A stretch of DNA of 64,000 nucleotides from Lepidostoma basale (GCA_022606425.2 JAHDVF020001305.1:124001-188000), one strand, 5' to 3'; shown: positions 54,125 to 64,000, counted from the stretch's first letter. Made by a program: numbers and translations. Notes: generated by a model not told the origin, from the letters alone.

Positions 54125-54545
54125 TCTTCTTATTCTTCCTTATTGTAGACCTATGCGGTCTGTTCTCCAGAGTGTTGCTCCTCCTGTGAGGTAGACTCCC
54201 AGCTGTCCTTCCATTTTTTAGGAGATCTTCCACGAGGACGAGTCCCATGAGGTTGATTATGCAATGCAATATAGGGGAGTCTGGTCCATTCCGTGTCCAT
54301 TCTTTGAACATGACCGTACCAGTCCCTTTTTCGCTGTCTGCTCCATCTTATAATATCATCAACCTCACATATCTCTCTTATTCTGGTGTTCCTCACACGA
54401 TCTCTCAGTGTCTTGCCTGCTATCGTCCTCAGTGTCTTCATCTCGGAAGTCCTCAAAACATGTATGGTCCTTACTGCGTCTGCCCTTGCTTCGACGCCAT
54501 ATGTTATAAATGGTCTAACGCATACTTGATACCTTTATAGCGTTT
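54125..54545 (-). mobile_element. LINE-C 3' end, frame nearly intact
   Basis: The minus frame 54151-54456 encodes MRTSEMKTLRTIAGKTLRDR, RNTRIREICEVDDIIRWSRQ, RDWYGHVQRMD, LPYIALHNQPHGTRPRGRSP and SWESTSQEEQHSGEQTA, followed shortly by the GAA tail. Same family as 4735-5652. Confidence 0.88.
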
Positions 54546-54559
54546 TATCTTACTCTTAA

Positions 54560-55147
54560 TGACCCTAATATCGATTTTTAAATTAATATAGTACATATTA
54601 CATGACGTAAAAATGTAAGTCTACTGTCGATTCAAGAATATTAAACTTTATTTGAACTTAATCTTTAAATAATAGGGCGAATGTTGTTTTAACGCATTTC
54701 TTTGGGTTATTATATAGAGTATTTTTGTAATGATAACTATTTACATACACGTAGCTTATCTACGGTGTATTTACGTCAAGTCTGTGTTATTTTATAATGT
54801 ACACACAATGTACATTAATAAAATATATGTTATAACCGAAAAGTGTCAGTTTTAAGTGGATAAAGTGTTGTCATACTAAGTGTAATTATATTTTAATACA
54901 TTTATTTAACCGTCGCGTCGCGTTGCCATGTGGTCAATTGAGTTTCCACTGCCAATTTAAAGTTGATTTTCTTAAAACCTATGGACCCTAATATTATAAA
55001 AAAAATTGTAATCCTCCATTGAAGTATTCTCAATATTTCGTAATAAAAAAAAAGCAAAAAATTACTTCCTTCATCCCAAAAAAAAATATTTTTTAAGACT
55101 GCCCTCACCTTCATTCGTGTTAAGGTAGAATTTGTTTTGCTAATATT
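54560..55147. other. Unassigned AT-rich sequence
   Basis: A 70-residue minus frame lacks any domain signal. Confidence 0.4.
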
Positions 55148-55390
55148 TACAACTTTATCAAAAGTGACAAATACTTACTCGCTGTTTTGAACGTATTATA
55201 AATTATATGTTTGGCCTTTTCATAGGTACGTAATAATACCGACTGTGGACGGAAACGCAGCACGCAACTTAATAATATCAGAACTGTGAAAATATTAACA
55301 CTTTACCAAAAGGGACAAATATTAATACGTACTCGTTGTCTTGAACGTACTATACATTTTGCCTAGGTGCCTTTATCATACGTAAAATCT
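55148..55390. repeat. Diverged tandem duplication, period about 150
   Basis: ACTTTATCAAAAGTGACAAA and TTTTGAACGTATTATA at 55150-55205 recur as ACTTTACCAAAAGGGACAAA and CTTGAACGTACTATA at 55298-55365. Confidence 0.7.
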
Positions 55391-55396
55391 CGTAAA

Positions 55397-55433
55397 GTCT
55401 CGCCCCGCCGGCCGCGGCGCGGCGGAGCGAGAC
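55397..55433. repeat. GC-rich hairpin
   Basis: Arms GTCTCGC-C-CCGCCG and CGGCGG-A-GCGAGAC, 13 of 14 positions paired, loop GCCGCGGCG. It stands out in AT-rich surroundings. Confidence 0.9.
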
Positions 55434-55924
55434 AAGTTTATACTTGGTGCCAGTCGCTCGTATGCTGTGACGCATTCCATATCAGAAATCGCATGGTTCC
55501 AGAAAAAAATTAATAATGATATGTTTTTCAAATAATCCATGTATGTTATAGATATCGATCTATTCCTAATGAAATTCCCTACAAGATGACATAAATTAAA
55601 TTTTGATTCATCGAGTCATATGCTTGATATTTAGATAAAGTTAGCGGTAAACTGAATTGACCACATGGGAGCGAGCGTTTTGTTTTGAACACGGTACGTT
55701 AAGGGTTAAAATGAATCTACAGCAAAAAAGTGACGGCGAACATATTATAGAAGAAATTACTGTCACTGTTAATTAAAAATGGAAATAATAGTGTGTTAAT
55801 GTTTAAAAAAATATTCATTTGATTATGCCTAAGCAAGGTAAATTGTGTATTTTTAAAATAATTCTCTTTTACCGGCCTTATCTCTCACCAACGAACTCTG
55901 AACTGGTCAGTAATAAATAATGAT

Positions 55925-56083
55925 AGTAATTGTTTTTTTGGAAGCAGAATATGGTGGTCGAGGCGTTTACAGGACTTATGACCTGTCATTGGTTGGGTTT
56001 AGCCCACGCTTTATGTAAAACAACATTCCCCATTCTGCCCTTCTTACGACCACCATGTCTGACAAATTTTTGAAAGATGTATA
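55925..56083 (+). repeat. Family R, left part of split copy
   Basis: From AGCAGAATATGGTGGTCGAG to TTTTTGAAAGATGTATA; continues at 58653. Confidence 0.88.
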
Positions 56084-56397
56084 TTAGGGTGTCCCTTATA
56101 TGGGCAAAAAATTTTTTTTTTGGATTATTGAAACGCATACCCCCTAATTATGTTTAATAGTATACTAGTTACCCAAATACAGAATTTCAACTTCCTACGT
56201 TAATTCTAACCCGTGCCGACTTGCCCTCAAAGTTTTAGAAAATAGGTGATTTAAGTGTCTCTTAAATGTAGTTGTAGATGATCACATAAAACCACTATGT
56301 TAGATAAATATTGATGAAAACACATATTTATATAATGCTCTTCTTGTAATCATCAAAAAAGATCCAAATTTATATTAATTACTTGGATATTTCCTCT

Positions 56398-57660
56398 TCA
56401 AAATCTCTTTTTTTTACAGTCTGGGTAAATTTTTCTATGTTCTTGCACACAACATAATATGAACTGCTTATCTTCTTCATCTGCGGTAGTCAAACCATGA
56501 AAGTCTGTCATAAGATTAACAGCTCTTTCAGCTGTGTCATTTACTGCTTTTAAGCTAGTAACCTTCTTTTTCACTTCCACAAACGCCGCGCTGTCTTTCT
56601 ATGAAGATACAATTTCTTTAAGGAAATTACTATCATGTTTTAGTTGTGAAAATAAATCTTTTCTCTTTACAGAAACAAAAACTACTCAAAGATTTCCATA
56701 AAACAAGATAACAAATACTTGTAGTACCTATAAATAAAACAAATTAGTTATAAATTAAATACCAGATTAAACACTACTTACGTATCATATAGAGAGCCAG
56801 ACATCTGTTCCTTCGATGGAACATATCTCTTTCCCGATTCACCTAAACTTTATTTTTTTAAGATTTCTACAATGTTTCCTTTGGTCTGCTCATCGACGTT
56901 GTCATCAAAAATTAAAAGGACGGCTATTTCCTCTGACAAGTACCACAAATGTTGACTGAACTTGTTTAAAGCCGCTTTGGAAATCGTCAACTTCTTCGTA
57001 ATCTTTTAAGGTCTTTAAAAAACAAAAATCTTCATTTGGAGCTTTTATCGCCAAACTACATTCAAGCCAGGGCTTTACATAAACTGACACAATAAATAAA
57101 CAAACATCTGGTAAAGCTTGTTTGTCCTTAGCGCACATTTTAAACTGGGACTGCAGCAAACGTATTTTTAAGGAGTAAATAGCTCTTACCATCCATCGTG
57201 CTTGATGCATTGGGCCAGCAGGTCTGTTTATTTTATTTTCATTGCCTCCACCCAGAAAAACAATAGCATGCTCAATATGAGTTCCCTATAATCATCTCGT
57301 ACAATCGATTTTGCGATTCAAACGCACTTTTGAGCATCAGTTCTTATACATGATGGCGGCCAGCAAAGAATAACAAACCTCCTTCTAGTTTTTGCACACA
57401 AGCTCCGTTCAAGTATCCTGTATATGATGCTGTCGTATCATAGCACATTCAAGAGCATCTGCGTGTGCGATATGGAATAAATTATCTAATTCAAGTTGAA
57501 AGTTCTCTTCGCGGCGCCTATGTAAGCCCTGAATCTTCTTGCTATTTTTTGCAGTTCTCGTCAGACCTGATAAAGATCCACTAACTTCTTAACATAATTA
57601 CGAACAGCTCTGGTAGGTATTCTAGCCTTTTTTCAGAATATATTGGACTCCAGAATGACA
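56398..57660 (-). pseudogene. Decayed protein gene of transposon T
   Basis: Minus-strand frames include MHQARWMVRAIYSLKIRLLQ, FKMCAKDKQALPDVCLFIVS, YVKPWLECSLAIKAP (56905-57210) and EEDKQFILCCVQEHRK (56398-56580). I have seen similar HQARWM-type proteins of unknown function in arthropod genomes but cannot assign a catalytic domain. Multiple frameshifts and stops. The position between the TIRs suggests a transposase or accessory protein. Confidence 0.6.
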
Positions 57661-57727
57661 AGATTTGCGCTTTCATGAACAGTCAAATTAACTTCACGTA
57701 TTTTGAAAAATAGAACTGCGAGAACTT

Positions 57728-58317
57728 TTTTTTTTTTTTTTTTTTATTATACGATTTTATTTTGGGAGTATCGTGAGAGGACTCTCATTACTGATACCCC
57801 ACTATTTATGACATGACTTTTTAATACATTATTATAAACAGGAAATATACTTATTGTAAAAAATTATACATAGAATTACTTAAAACTAACTAAACTAAAT
57901 AATCGAGCAAATACAAATTACGGCAAGTCAAAATTACAATTAAATTTAAGTTTTTTAAGAGTTAAATATAAATTACTATGATAATACATCTATAATATTT
58001 ACTACACAGATAATAAATGGAGAGTGAAATGAATAAATATATAAATTCTCGGCTTGAAACAGAAAATCAGGGAGAGTTTTGAAAATATCACGAAATAATT
58101 TATACAAAGAAAAGATAGAATATGAGTTAGAAAATTAATATAATTTTAAATAAATTGCGGTAACATAAGAGTATTCCAAAGTAAACAGTTTAATCACTAT
58201 ATTAAGTTAAAAATCATTATTTTCTAAAATCTGGTTAAGGAAATATAATTTAAGTGGGTTATTTTTTGTTTCATCTTTAAGGTGTTCCGGAAGTCTATTA
58301 AGTGCAGAAAAAGCTAT
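57728..58317 (-). mobile_element. LINE inserted in transposon T
   Basis: T-run at 57727-57744 (minus-strand poly(A)). At its 5' end the minus strand encodes FIAFSALNRLPEHLKDETKN, a LINE RT C-terminal end. The related fragment at 43893-44240 lacks this segment. Target duplication not resolved. Confidence 0.78.
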
Positions 58318-58652
58318 GAAGATTAGAAAGTTGTTTGCACCTGTTATTTGATGATTTACTTCACCAACCAAGAAAATACTTTTTTAATTGCTTCTTAGTT
58401 CTACTGACATCTTCAAAATATAAAACAATCCATGGTTCCTACCCGATAAGCCGAAACTAAATGCTAATAACAACGACAACGCGCCGCTCCTGTGACGCAA
58501 TTTGTATGGGACATCTTTGCGCGCAAGTCGGCACGGGTTACACTGTTCCGAATAAGGAAAAAAAATTGTTTCGGATGTTTTAGGCCCAAATGAATAAAAC
58601 AATAGCCTATGCATTGTAAAATTAAAACTTTGAAAAATAAGGGACACCCTAA

Positions 58653-58808
58653 TGTATATATGCTACAATATAACACCACACTTCACATTTTTTAGTTCAA
58701 TCTGCACTAGCGCCATCTATTAAGATTGGATTAAACACTAAGCAGAAGGTCTTTATAAACGCAATGTGAAAGGTTACCGCCATCAACGTGTTGCTAGATA
58801 ACCATATT
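58653..58808 (+). repeat. Family R, right part of split copy
   Basis: TGTATATATGCTACAATATA onward to the CGTGTTGCTAGATAACC end. Confidence 0.88.
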
Positions 58809-58809
58809 A

Positions 58810-58985
58810 AATGAAAATGCCTGTTTCCTAGAAGTTTTATCATAATTTATGGGAATGACATGTTTCACATTATTATCAAAACAAATAAACAAACCATATT
58901 GTTAATGCACTCGAAAGAAAAAACACGTTATTTCAAACTTTTAGAAAACATACGTTTTCATTCGTATAAATTCATTGTAATACTC
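58810..58985. repeat. HH-family fragments
   Basis: CTAGAAGTTTTATCATAATT and TTTTAGAAAACATACGTTTTCA are the outer flanks of the 7170-7382 type; the centre is lost. Confidence 0.55.
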
Positions 58986-59739
58986 GATAATAAATCACGT
59001 AAACAAATGTTAATACCATTTTTACTCCTAGCCGTTATATTTTCTCTGGGCAAAAATATCTGGACTCACGTTTATTTAGTAAATCAATGGGACCCGGACC
59101 TTGACAGGCCGTGTAGTATATGTGCCCAGGGGGTGTGTTCCGGGGGATGATGTGAAGGCTTTGGGTGCTGATTTGCGGCCTAATGTAACGGAAGTAAGGC
59201 GGGGGTAGACTTTATACAGTACACTACAAATTTTGACAACTTATTATTTGATTAAATGTTTGTTGATATTGTGTTTTCGAAACAACTTTTTTTCATTTTC
59301 GAGAACGTGTTTCAGATGAATACAGTAAACCTGCCGGGTAGTGTTTTTTTTGAACTCAACAAAATAAAGAGAATTAAATTCTAAATCATAAAATACGAAA
59401 TGATAATGCATTTTACTTTATAATTACTAGAAAAAAATCAATAGCGATTTAGAGGGAAAAAATGCTTTATGATACCTTAATCATATTGTAGCACAAGATT
59501 TTCCTGTCATAATTTTAAAGTTCCTTGCTGTCTCTCAGCTCTAGCCCAAAAATAATTTCCATTCCGCGTACCGTATATGATATTTTCAATCGTCTTTCTG
59601 AGAGTCTCAAATCGATTAATGACATAAATAAATAGTCCATTGTTTTGGCCGAAACACTATGATACTTTAACTTGATAAACTGTTAAATTAAAAAACGTAG
59701 GTTTATGTATCACAATTACAGTAAAGTAGTTAAGTATTT
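58986..59739. other. Unassigned sequence
   Basis: A 96-residue frame ends at 59150 in a G-rich stretch; no domain. 59610-59695 is shared with 37670-37745. Confidence 0.4.
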
Positions 59740-59890
59740 TTATTTTACTCGATAGCTGTTTCGTCAACCTATGTTGACATCATCAGGTATTACAATAATA
59801 TATAAAATATTTGACATTTGATATATTATTGTAACACCTGATGATGTCAATATAGGTGGACGAAACAGCTGTCGCGTAAAATAAAAATAC
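59740..59890. repeat. HH inverted pair
   Basis: The left minus unit keeps CTGATGA and GAAAC but ends ATC instead of GTC. The right plus unit is intact. Arms share TATATTATTGTAA and GTAAAATAAAAATAC-like flanks. Confidence 0.8.
59834..59877 (+). ncRNA. Hammerhead ribozyme motif, complete core
   Basis: Stem I ACAC/GCGT (one mismatch); core CTGATGA (59838-59844); bulged T59845; stem II GTCAAT/GTGGAC with one A-G mismatch and loop ATAG; GAAA (59862-59865); stem III CA/TG with loop GC; GTC ending 59873. Confidence 0.75.
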
Positions 59891-60300
59891 AATTGTTTTA
59901 CATTAATCAAAGTTTTTTTAAATTAACAGTTTGACATAAAAAAGTTTAAACGTGCTCTAACCAAATATATAAATGGGTCAACCATATACGAGTTCAAAAA
60001 ATGTTCAAATCGTATGTTCAAAAAATACTTTTTGCTACTTTCTTAGTATATAATTTTAATATTACGGCTTTCGTAGTATACAAAATTAATTATATTATCA
60101 TGTTACCACAAGCCACTACCAATGTCAGCATAAGATTACTAACAAACCGCTATGTTACTAACAATTCTATTAACATTCAACTAATATGCTCTTATTATGG
60201 AGTTGTGACGATACAGGCCATGCCTAGTGTGACAAGTACATATCATATACCATTTTTTATCAAAAAATTATTATAATCACGTAAAATAAAAATAAAAAAA
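59891..60300. other. Unassigned AT-rich sequence
   Basis: A 91-residue hydrophobic plus frame (60001-60276) without a recognisable domain; probably chance. Confidence 0.4.
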
Positions 60301-60304
60301 TAGT

Positions 60305-60660
60305 GGAAAAGAAGCTTAAAAATGAAAAGAAGAATAATTGCTGTAGAAATGAGATCACTTAGAATTATTTTCGGGAAAACAAAATGTTAGGCAGATGATT
60401 ACATCCTTAGTAAAATTAAAAAAGGTTCACTTAAATGGTTTGGACATATGAAATGAATGTTTGCGAAAATAATGGTTTAAAAGTTGTATGCAAGCAGTAA
60501 AAATGGAAAAAGTAAAAAAAAATGTTCAAACATAGCAAGACTAAATAAATCAAATACTAAAAGGCGGCCACATTCGAAGTCAGAAAAATCGACGAGGGTG
60601 CATGTTACGATATATGAGTATAGAGGAAGCTCGATAGGTATGTCAGGATATTATTATTAT
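60305..60660 (+). mobile_element. LINE-A copy, decayed
   Basis: KMKRRIIAVEMRSLRIIF, ILSKIKKGSLKWFGHMK, KGGHIRSQKNRRGCMLRYMS and EARXVCQD-like codons, ending in (ATT)n rather than TTAG. Confidence 0.75.
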
Positions 60661-60689
60661 TATTATTATTAGTTGCAGCGATCTATATA

Positions 60690-60862
60690 ATGAAGTTAAA
60701 AAACAAACTGATAAAGCAGCAGTTATATCGTGATGCACGAAACTCCAAAGGACCGTCGACCACTGCAGAGATGTAGAGAAAGCTGGTCGTCTTCATCACA
60801 GGAAGAATATTGATATCCTGCATAAACAGATCGTAATATCTACAAATGAAGAAGAAGAATAA
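60690..60862 (+). mobile_element. LINE-C type fragment
   Basis: MHETPKDRRPLQRCRESWSS codons and AATGAAGAAGAAGAATAAG tail. Confidence 0.65.
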
Positions 60863-60863
60863 G

Positions 60864-61098
60864 ATTATTTGGTTGAATCGCTCTTTACAGCATTACAGCA
60901 CAAGCCAAATCGGTGTTAAAGGTATACCTATCATATTGATTCTAATGACGTGTGATAGGTAGCTAATCTATCGCCAGTTTATCGTCACGTGAATTCGTGA
61001 AAGACAGCAACAGAGACAACCACACTGCCATCGCCGGGACTCAAAGCCGGGACCTTCGGGTGACATTCATAGAACTTAACACTCGGTCACAAAGGTCG
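60864..61098 (-). mobile_element. SINE-1 with complete 3' end
   Basis: Minus strand: decayed head (GGCTTTGAGTCCCGGCG in the B-box position) and full 3' end CCGATTTGGCTTGTGCTGTA, TGTAAAGAGCGATTCAACC. Confidence 0.82.
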
Positions 61099-61104
61099 AA
61101 GATA

Positions 61105-61180
61105 TAGTAGTGTGGCGGTCTATCCTTTTTACTTACCTTTCCGAGAAAACGGCTTTATGGTTAAATAGTTAATTTAAACA
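61105..61180 (+). mobile_element. LINE-A 3' scrap
   Basis: GTGTGGCGGTCTATCCTTTT, GAGAAAACGGCTTTATGG and a decayed tail. Confidence 0.7.
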
Positions 61181-61201
61181 ATTTTAAAAGAAAAAATGTG
61201 T

Positions 61202-61821
61202 ATTTAGGTAGTATGTTTACAGAGATGGGCGAGTGGAGAGGGATATTGAAAGAAGGGTTGGGGCAGGCAACAAAGTGAATGGTGCACTTAAAGTTGTCAT
61301 CGCAAACAAAAACCTATCAAAAAAAGTTAGAATGGCAGTGCACAATGGTGTTCTTCTACCGATCCTTATGTATAAAAGCGAAGCTTGGAACTGGCAAAAG
61401 AAGGATGAAAGTAGAATAAATGCAGTAGAAATGAGATCTCTTAGACGAATGTGTGGATACTCTGTGTATGATAGAGTGTCGAATGAAAATATAAGAAGTG
61501 TATGCGGTGCGAATGATGGTGTCATGAATAAAATTATGAAAGGATCACTAAGATGGTTTGGACATATGGAAAGAATGAATGAAGAAAGAATGGTAAAAAA
61601 ATATATATGTTAATGATGTAAATGGAACCAGAAATAGAGGAAGACCGAGGAAAACCTGGCACGATCAAATAAATCAAATATTGAATGTCGGTCATGTGAG
61701 GAGTCTGCGAAATCGACGCGCGTGCATGACACGATGTATGAATGTCGAGGAGGCAGTCCATTCTTTCTACCTACCCCTTCGGGGAGACGGCGTGATGGTT
61801 AGTTAGTTAAAAAGTTAGTTT
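61202..61821 (+). pseudogene. LINE-A, cleanest copy, 11-bp target duplication
   Basis: AAAAAATGTGT occurs at 61191-61201 and 61822-61832. The frame encodes DGRVERDIERRVGAGNKVNG, ALKVVIANKNLSKKVRMAVH, NGVLLPILMYKSEAWNWQKK, DESRINAVEMRSLRRMCGYS, VYDRVSNENIRSVCGANDG and SLRWFGHMERMNEERM. One frameshift near 61605 leads to VNGTRNRGRPRKTWHDQINQ and RACMTRCMN. Deletion of about 25 bp before VHSFY. Ends with CCCCTTCGGGG, TGATGG and a TTAG tail. The palm lies upstream of the truncation. Confidence 0.94.
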
Positions 61822-61832
61822 AAAAAATGTGT

Positions 61833-62239
61833 CTATATGTAATCAACAAAATGAAAAATATGATTATTTTAGTTGTAATTTAATTGCGCTGAGTGTACAT
61901 TTATACCTCAATGCTCTAACGCGTATTTCTGTTCCTCAAAATAGTCCAAAAGTGAGGTATTTTTTGTGAAATAGGCGAATATCCGGAAAATTTATGGAAG
62001 ATACGCTGAACGGGAACTGGGAAATGTACACAAACAATAAATCATCAAGGACCAAAACAATACCGTAAAACTATTGCAAAGGTACACACAGCAAAGAAAA
62101 GAGCTTTTACCAAATAATCGTGAACGTTGCTTCGCTGATCTGTACCTTAGTAAGAGTAGACACTTGAATTCATTCCGTTGAATTGAAAGTTCTTTGAGAA
62201 CTGGCATTTAAAAAAAATCCGCTTCAAATCACCAAATTG
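61833..62239. other. Unassigned sequence
   Basis: No match seen. Confidence 0.4.
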
Positions 62240-62405
62240 AAAGAAACAAAAACGTTTATTTTGAATGTATACAAATTCTTGTAGACAAATACTGGATTTT
62301 ACCCATTGTGGATAAATTATTATATAAATTATAATAATAGTTTTTCCGCAATGGATAAAATCCAGTATTTGTCTACAAGAATTCGTATACATTCAAAATG
62401 TTGTG
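62240..62405. repeat. Family R end block, inverted pair
   Basis: GAATGTATACAAATTCTTGT...ACCCATTG and its complement flank a short AT spacer; arms about 70 bp. Confidence 0.88.
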
Positions 62406-62424
62406 TAAAATAACTGGTCCGATT

Positions 62425-62800
62425 TAAGGCATAAAAATTGGAGAGACATCTCCAGGTGTAATCTAGTACTGAATGATTTGCAGAGCCTTTAATTAACCTT
62501 TGCATTAATAAGGATTTAATGCTTCCCAATCTTAATAGATGACGCTAGTGTAGAGTGAACTAAAAAAATTTGAAGATAGGCGCAGCATTCTAGTATATAT
62601 ACAACTTCAAAAAAATTGTCAGACGTGGTGGTCGTGAAAAGGTTGAAATGGGGAATGTTGTTAAACATAAAGCGATCGCTTAACCCAACCAATGACAGGT
62701 CAAGTCCTGTAAGCGACTCGACCACCATATTCTGTTCCCAGAAAACAATTTAAATCTTCGTCTCTATTGAGATACAATTAATCGTTATAAAAAAACGTTT
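62425..62800 (-). repeat. Family R copy
   Basis: AAAATTGGAGAGACATCTCC end through AAAGCGATCGCTTAACCC to GAGATACAATTAATCG. Confidence 0.87.
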
Positions 62801-62894
62801 ATATGAATAAATAATAGAAAATCTTCTTTATTCATCATAATTTTGTTATGCAGATTCATTAAACGCTGTTTATTTATTTATTTAAAATTAATTA

Positions 62895-63090
62895 TTAATC
62901 AACACAAAGATGTTACGGACAAAGAGCTTCTGTGTCCGAAACATCTTTGTGTTATGATTCTTACGAATGAAAACGTCAGTTTTCGAGAAGTTTTATTATA
63001 TTTTATGGGGATGACATGTTTCGCCCTTCTAAGCCATTATCAAGTGTCTGTAATTTGATAATGTCTTAGAAGGGCGAAACATTCTTTTAA
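62895..63090. repeat. Two HH-type palindromes
   Basis: 62900-62953: AACACAAAGATGTTACGGAC against GTCCGAAACATCTTTGTGTT. 62965-63085: AGTTTTCGAGAAGTTTTATT start, then facing TGTTTCGCCCTTCTAAG and CTTAGAAGGGCGAAACA. Confidence 0.75.
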
Positions 63091-63091
63091 G

Positions 63092-63545
63092 AATGCTCGG
63101 AACCAATTCTTTACAGCTTTGAAGAGATGAGCATCTCATTACCCATTTCTTTAAATTAATCAGGGGATATTTCGAGAACTCGGCCGTGCTAGAGGGTGTT
63201 GGTTTTTTTGTCCCTGATAGATTTCTCCGACAGCAAAGATTGTTTTACCTACCGGCTACCAGAACCAATCTTCCCTTTAGTGACACCGGTGGGAAGAGCA
63301 ATTAGTCTGCTGAACGCGGTCTCCTCGGAGATCGACGTCTTTCATATTAGTGAAGGCACGTTCAGGGGAAAAATACTTTTGACTTTAGAAAGTATTTTGT
63401 CTTCCTAATGTCGAACCATCTCTAATGCGTTTCTGGTATTATGTTGTATTTTTATAATATTTAACCTGTACTCAATAGATGCCTTAAACATTTTGCGGTT
63501 TATAATGTCTTTTGAGTTAATAAACTGATTTGATTTGATTTGATT
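63092..63545 (+). mobile_element. LINE-E 3' end, complete tail
   Basis: NRLPLVTPVGRAISLLNAV-like frame (63196-63408: FPLVTPVGRAISLLNAVSSE, IDVFHISEGTFRGKI), 3' UTR, AATAAACTG and (ATTTG)n at 63520-63547. Confidence 0.87.
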
Positions 63546-63547
63546 TG

Positions 63548-63945
63548 AACATGTCATCCCCATTAAATATAATAAAACTTCTAGAAATATGACGTTTCCA
63601 TTCGTAATAATAATTAATATTAAGCTTTACGTCATTTTTCAAGAAACATTAAATGTTTGTGTTAGTTAAATAATACAAATTAAATAAATTATTATAGTGG
63701 AAACAAAATAAATTATTTCTTAGATTAAAAAGCAAAATGTTTATAATTATAATTATTTTTAATACTCGAAACATTTTAATGAATAAATTATGGTATATTG
63801 TTTATCAGTTTTAATAATTTTTACAAAAAATTATATTTTATATAACGTTGTTATTATTTATTGTTTCTTGAACAATGATGTAAAACTTCATATTAATTAT
63901 TTAATACGATTGAAAACGTCTGTTTTACACAAGTTTTTATTAACT
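63548..63945. other. HH-family flank then unassigned
   Basis: 63548-63605 (TAATAAAACTTCTAGAA) is the right arm of the HH pair at 62965, displaced by LINE-E. 63610-63945 is unassigned. Confidence 0.55.
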
Positions 63946-63947
63946 AA

Positions 63948-64000
63948 CTAACTAACAATCACGCCGTCTCCCCGAAGGGTAAGGCAGAAAGAATGGACTG
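63948..64000 (-). mobile_element. LINE-A 3' end, cut by window edge
   Basis: AACTAACTAACTAACAATCA, CGCCGTCTCCCCGAAGGGTA, then the edge. Confidence 0.85.

Larger units (their letters stand above)
56084..58652 (-). mobile_element. DNA transposon T (2.57 kb, TIRs)
   Basis: Perfect 16-bp terminal inverted repeats TTAGGGTGTCCCTTAT (56084-56099; complement 58637-58652), plus subterminal AACCCGTGCCGACTTGC at 56208 with its complement at 58527. Flanked by TGTATA (56078-56083, 58653-58658). Coding remnants run on the minus strand. A 6-bp duplication argues against typical hAT or P elements (8 bp). IS3EU-like is one possibility, not established. Confidence 0.88.

Noticed and set aside
58860..59150. 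96-residue frame as a host gene
   Set aside because: Starts inside an HH-family fragment and shows no domain, splice or codon signal.
60001..60276. Small membrane protein
   Set aside because: Hydrophobic only because of AT-rich codons; no signal or conserved pattern.
1..64000. CRISPR array, prophage, bacterial operons, rRNA
   Set aside because: No regularly spaced repeats, operons or rRNA segments seen; all signals are eukaryotic mobile elements.

Overview
The window looks like repeat-dense, AT-rich chromosomal DNA from an invertebrate, most likely an insect. The tail types seen here ((GAA)n, (ATTTG)n and (TTAG)n LINE tails) fit Lepidoptera best, but that assignment is inference. I found no intact host protein gene, rRNA gene, true tRNA gene or CRISPR array. 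Almost every recognisable stretch is a decayed or nested mobile element. Every long open frame that I can interpret is a piece of a LINE reverse transcriptase C-terminus.

Family names used below. LINE-A is an RTE-like non-LTR element, about 40 pieces, whose stop codon is followed directly by TGG(TTAG)n; a subfamily ends in (TTG)n. Family B is a roughly 0.78 kb non-coding retroposon that shares only the last 55-60 bp of LINE-A. LINE-C is a mixed group of LINEs ending in (GAA)n. LINE-D is CR1/L2-like with an (ATT)n tail. LINE-E has an (ATTTG)n tail. LINE-F is a Jockey/CR1-like group. SINE-1 and SINE-2 are tRNA-derived SINEs. HH repeats carry hammerhead-ribozyme-like cores of the kind found in Penelope-like elements. 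Family R is an unclassified repeat marked by GCGATCGC next to a short ACAGG/CCTGT hairpin. T is a TIR DNA transposon at 56084-58652. A small hAT-like element lies at 13683-14380.

Layout. 1-8650: LINE-A and LINE-C pieces, one copy each of SINE-1 and SINE-2, and the first HH repeats, with an intact-core motif at 7503-7540. 8658-10737: two family B copies in opposite orientation flanking a LINE-D with a minisatellite. 11122-16800: a recent 288-bp tandem duplication, LINE-F, a 167-bp-arm palindrome of family R, the hAT-like element, and a LINE-E split by a LINE-A. 17370-26950: mostly LINE-A and family B, including a family B copy inside a LINE-A reading frame. 27655-36600: HH inverted repeats, the best LINE-C reverse transcriptase (33166-34048) and a LINE-A with a 12-bp target duplication. 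36750-54560: more of the same, plus a LINE-D, a poly(A) retroposon inside a LINE-C and a MITE candidate. 54560-58810: a GC-rich hairpin and a three-level nest (family R, then T, then a LINE). 58810-64000: HH repeats, family R, LINE-E, and a clean LINE-A with an 11-bp target duplication.

How the elements relate. Family B appears to borrow the 3' end of LINE-A, and SINE-1 shares its 3' end with a LINE-F copy, so both are probably mobilised in trans by those LINEs. The most interesting signal is the set of at least five hammerhead cores from four or more sequence families. Their helices differ but pair correctly, and all share the same one-nucleotide bulge. No Penelope reverse transcriptase or GIY-YIG frame accompanies them here.
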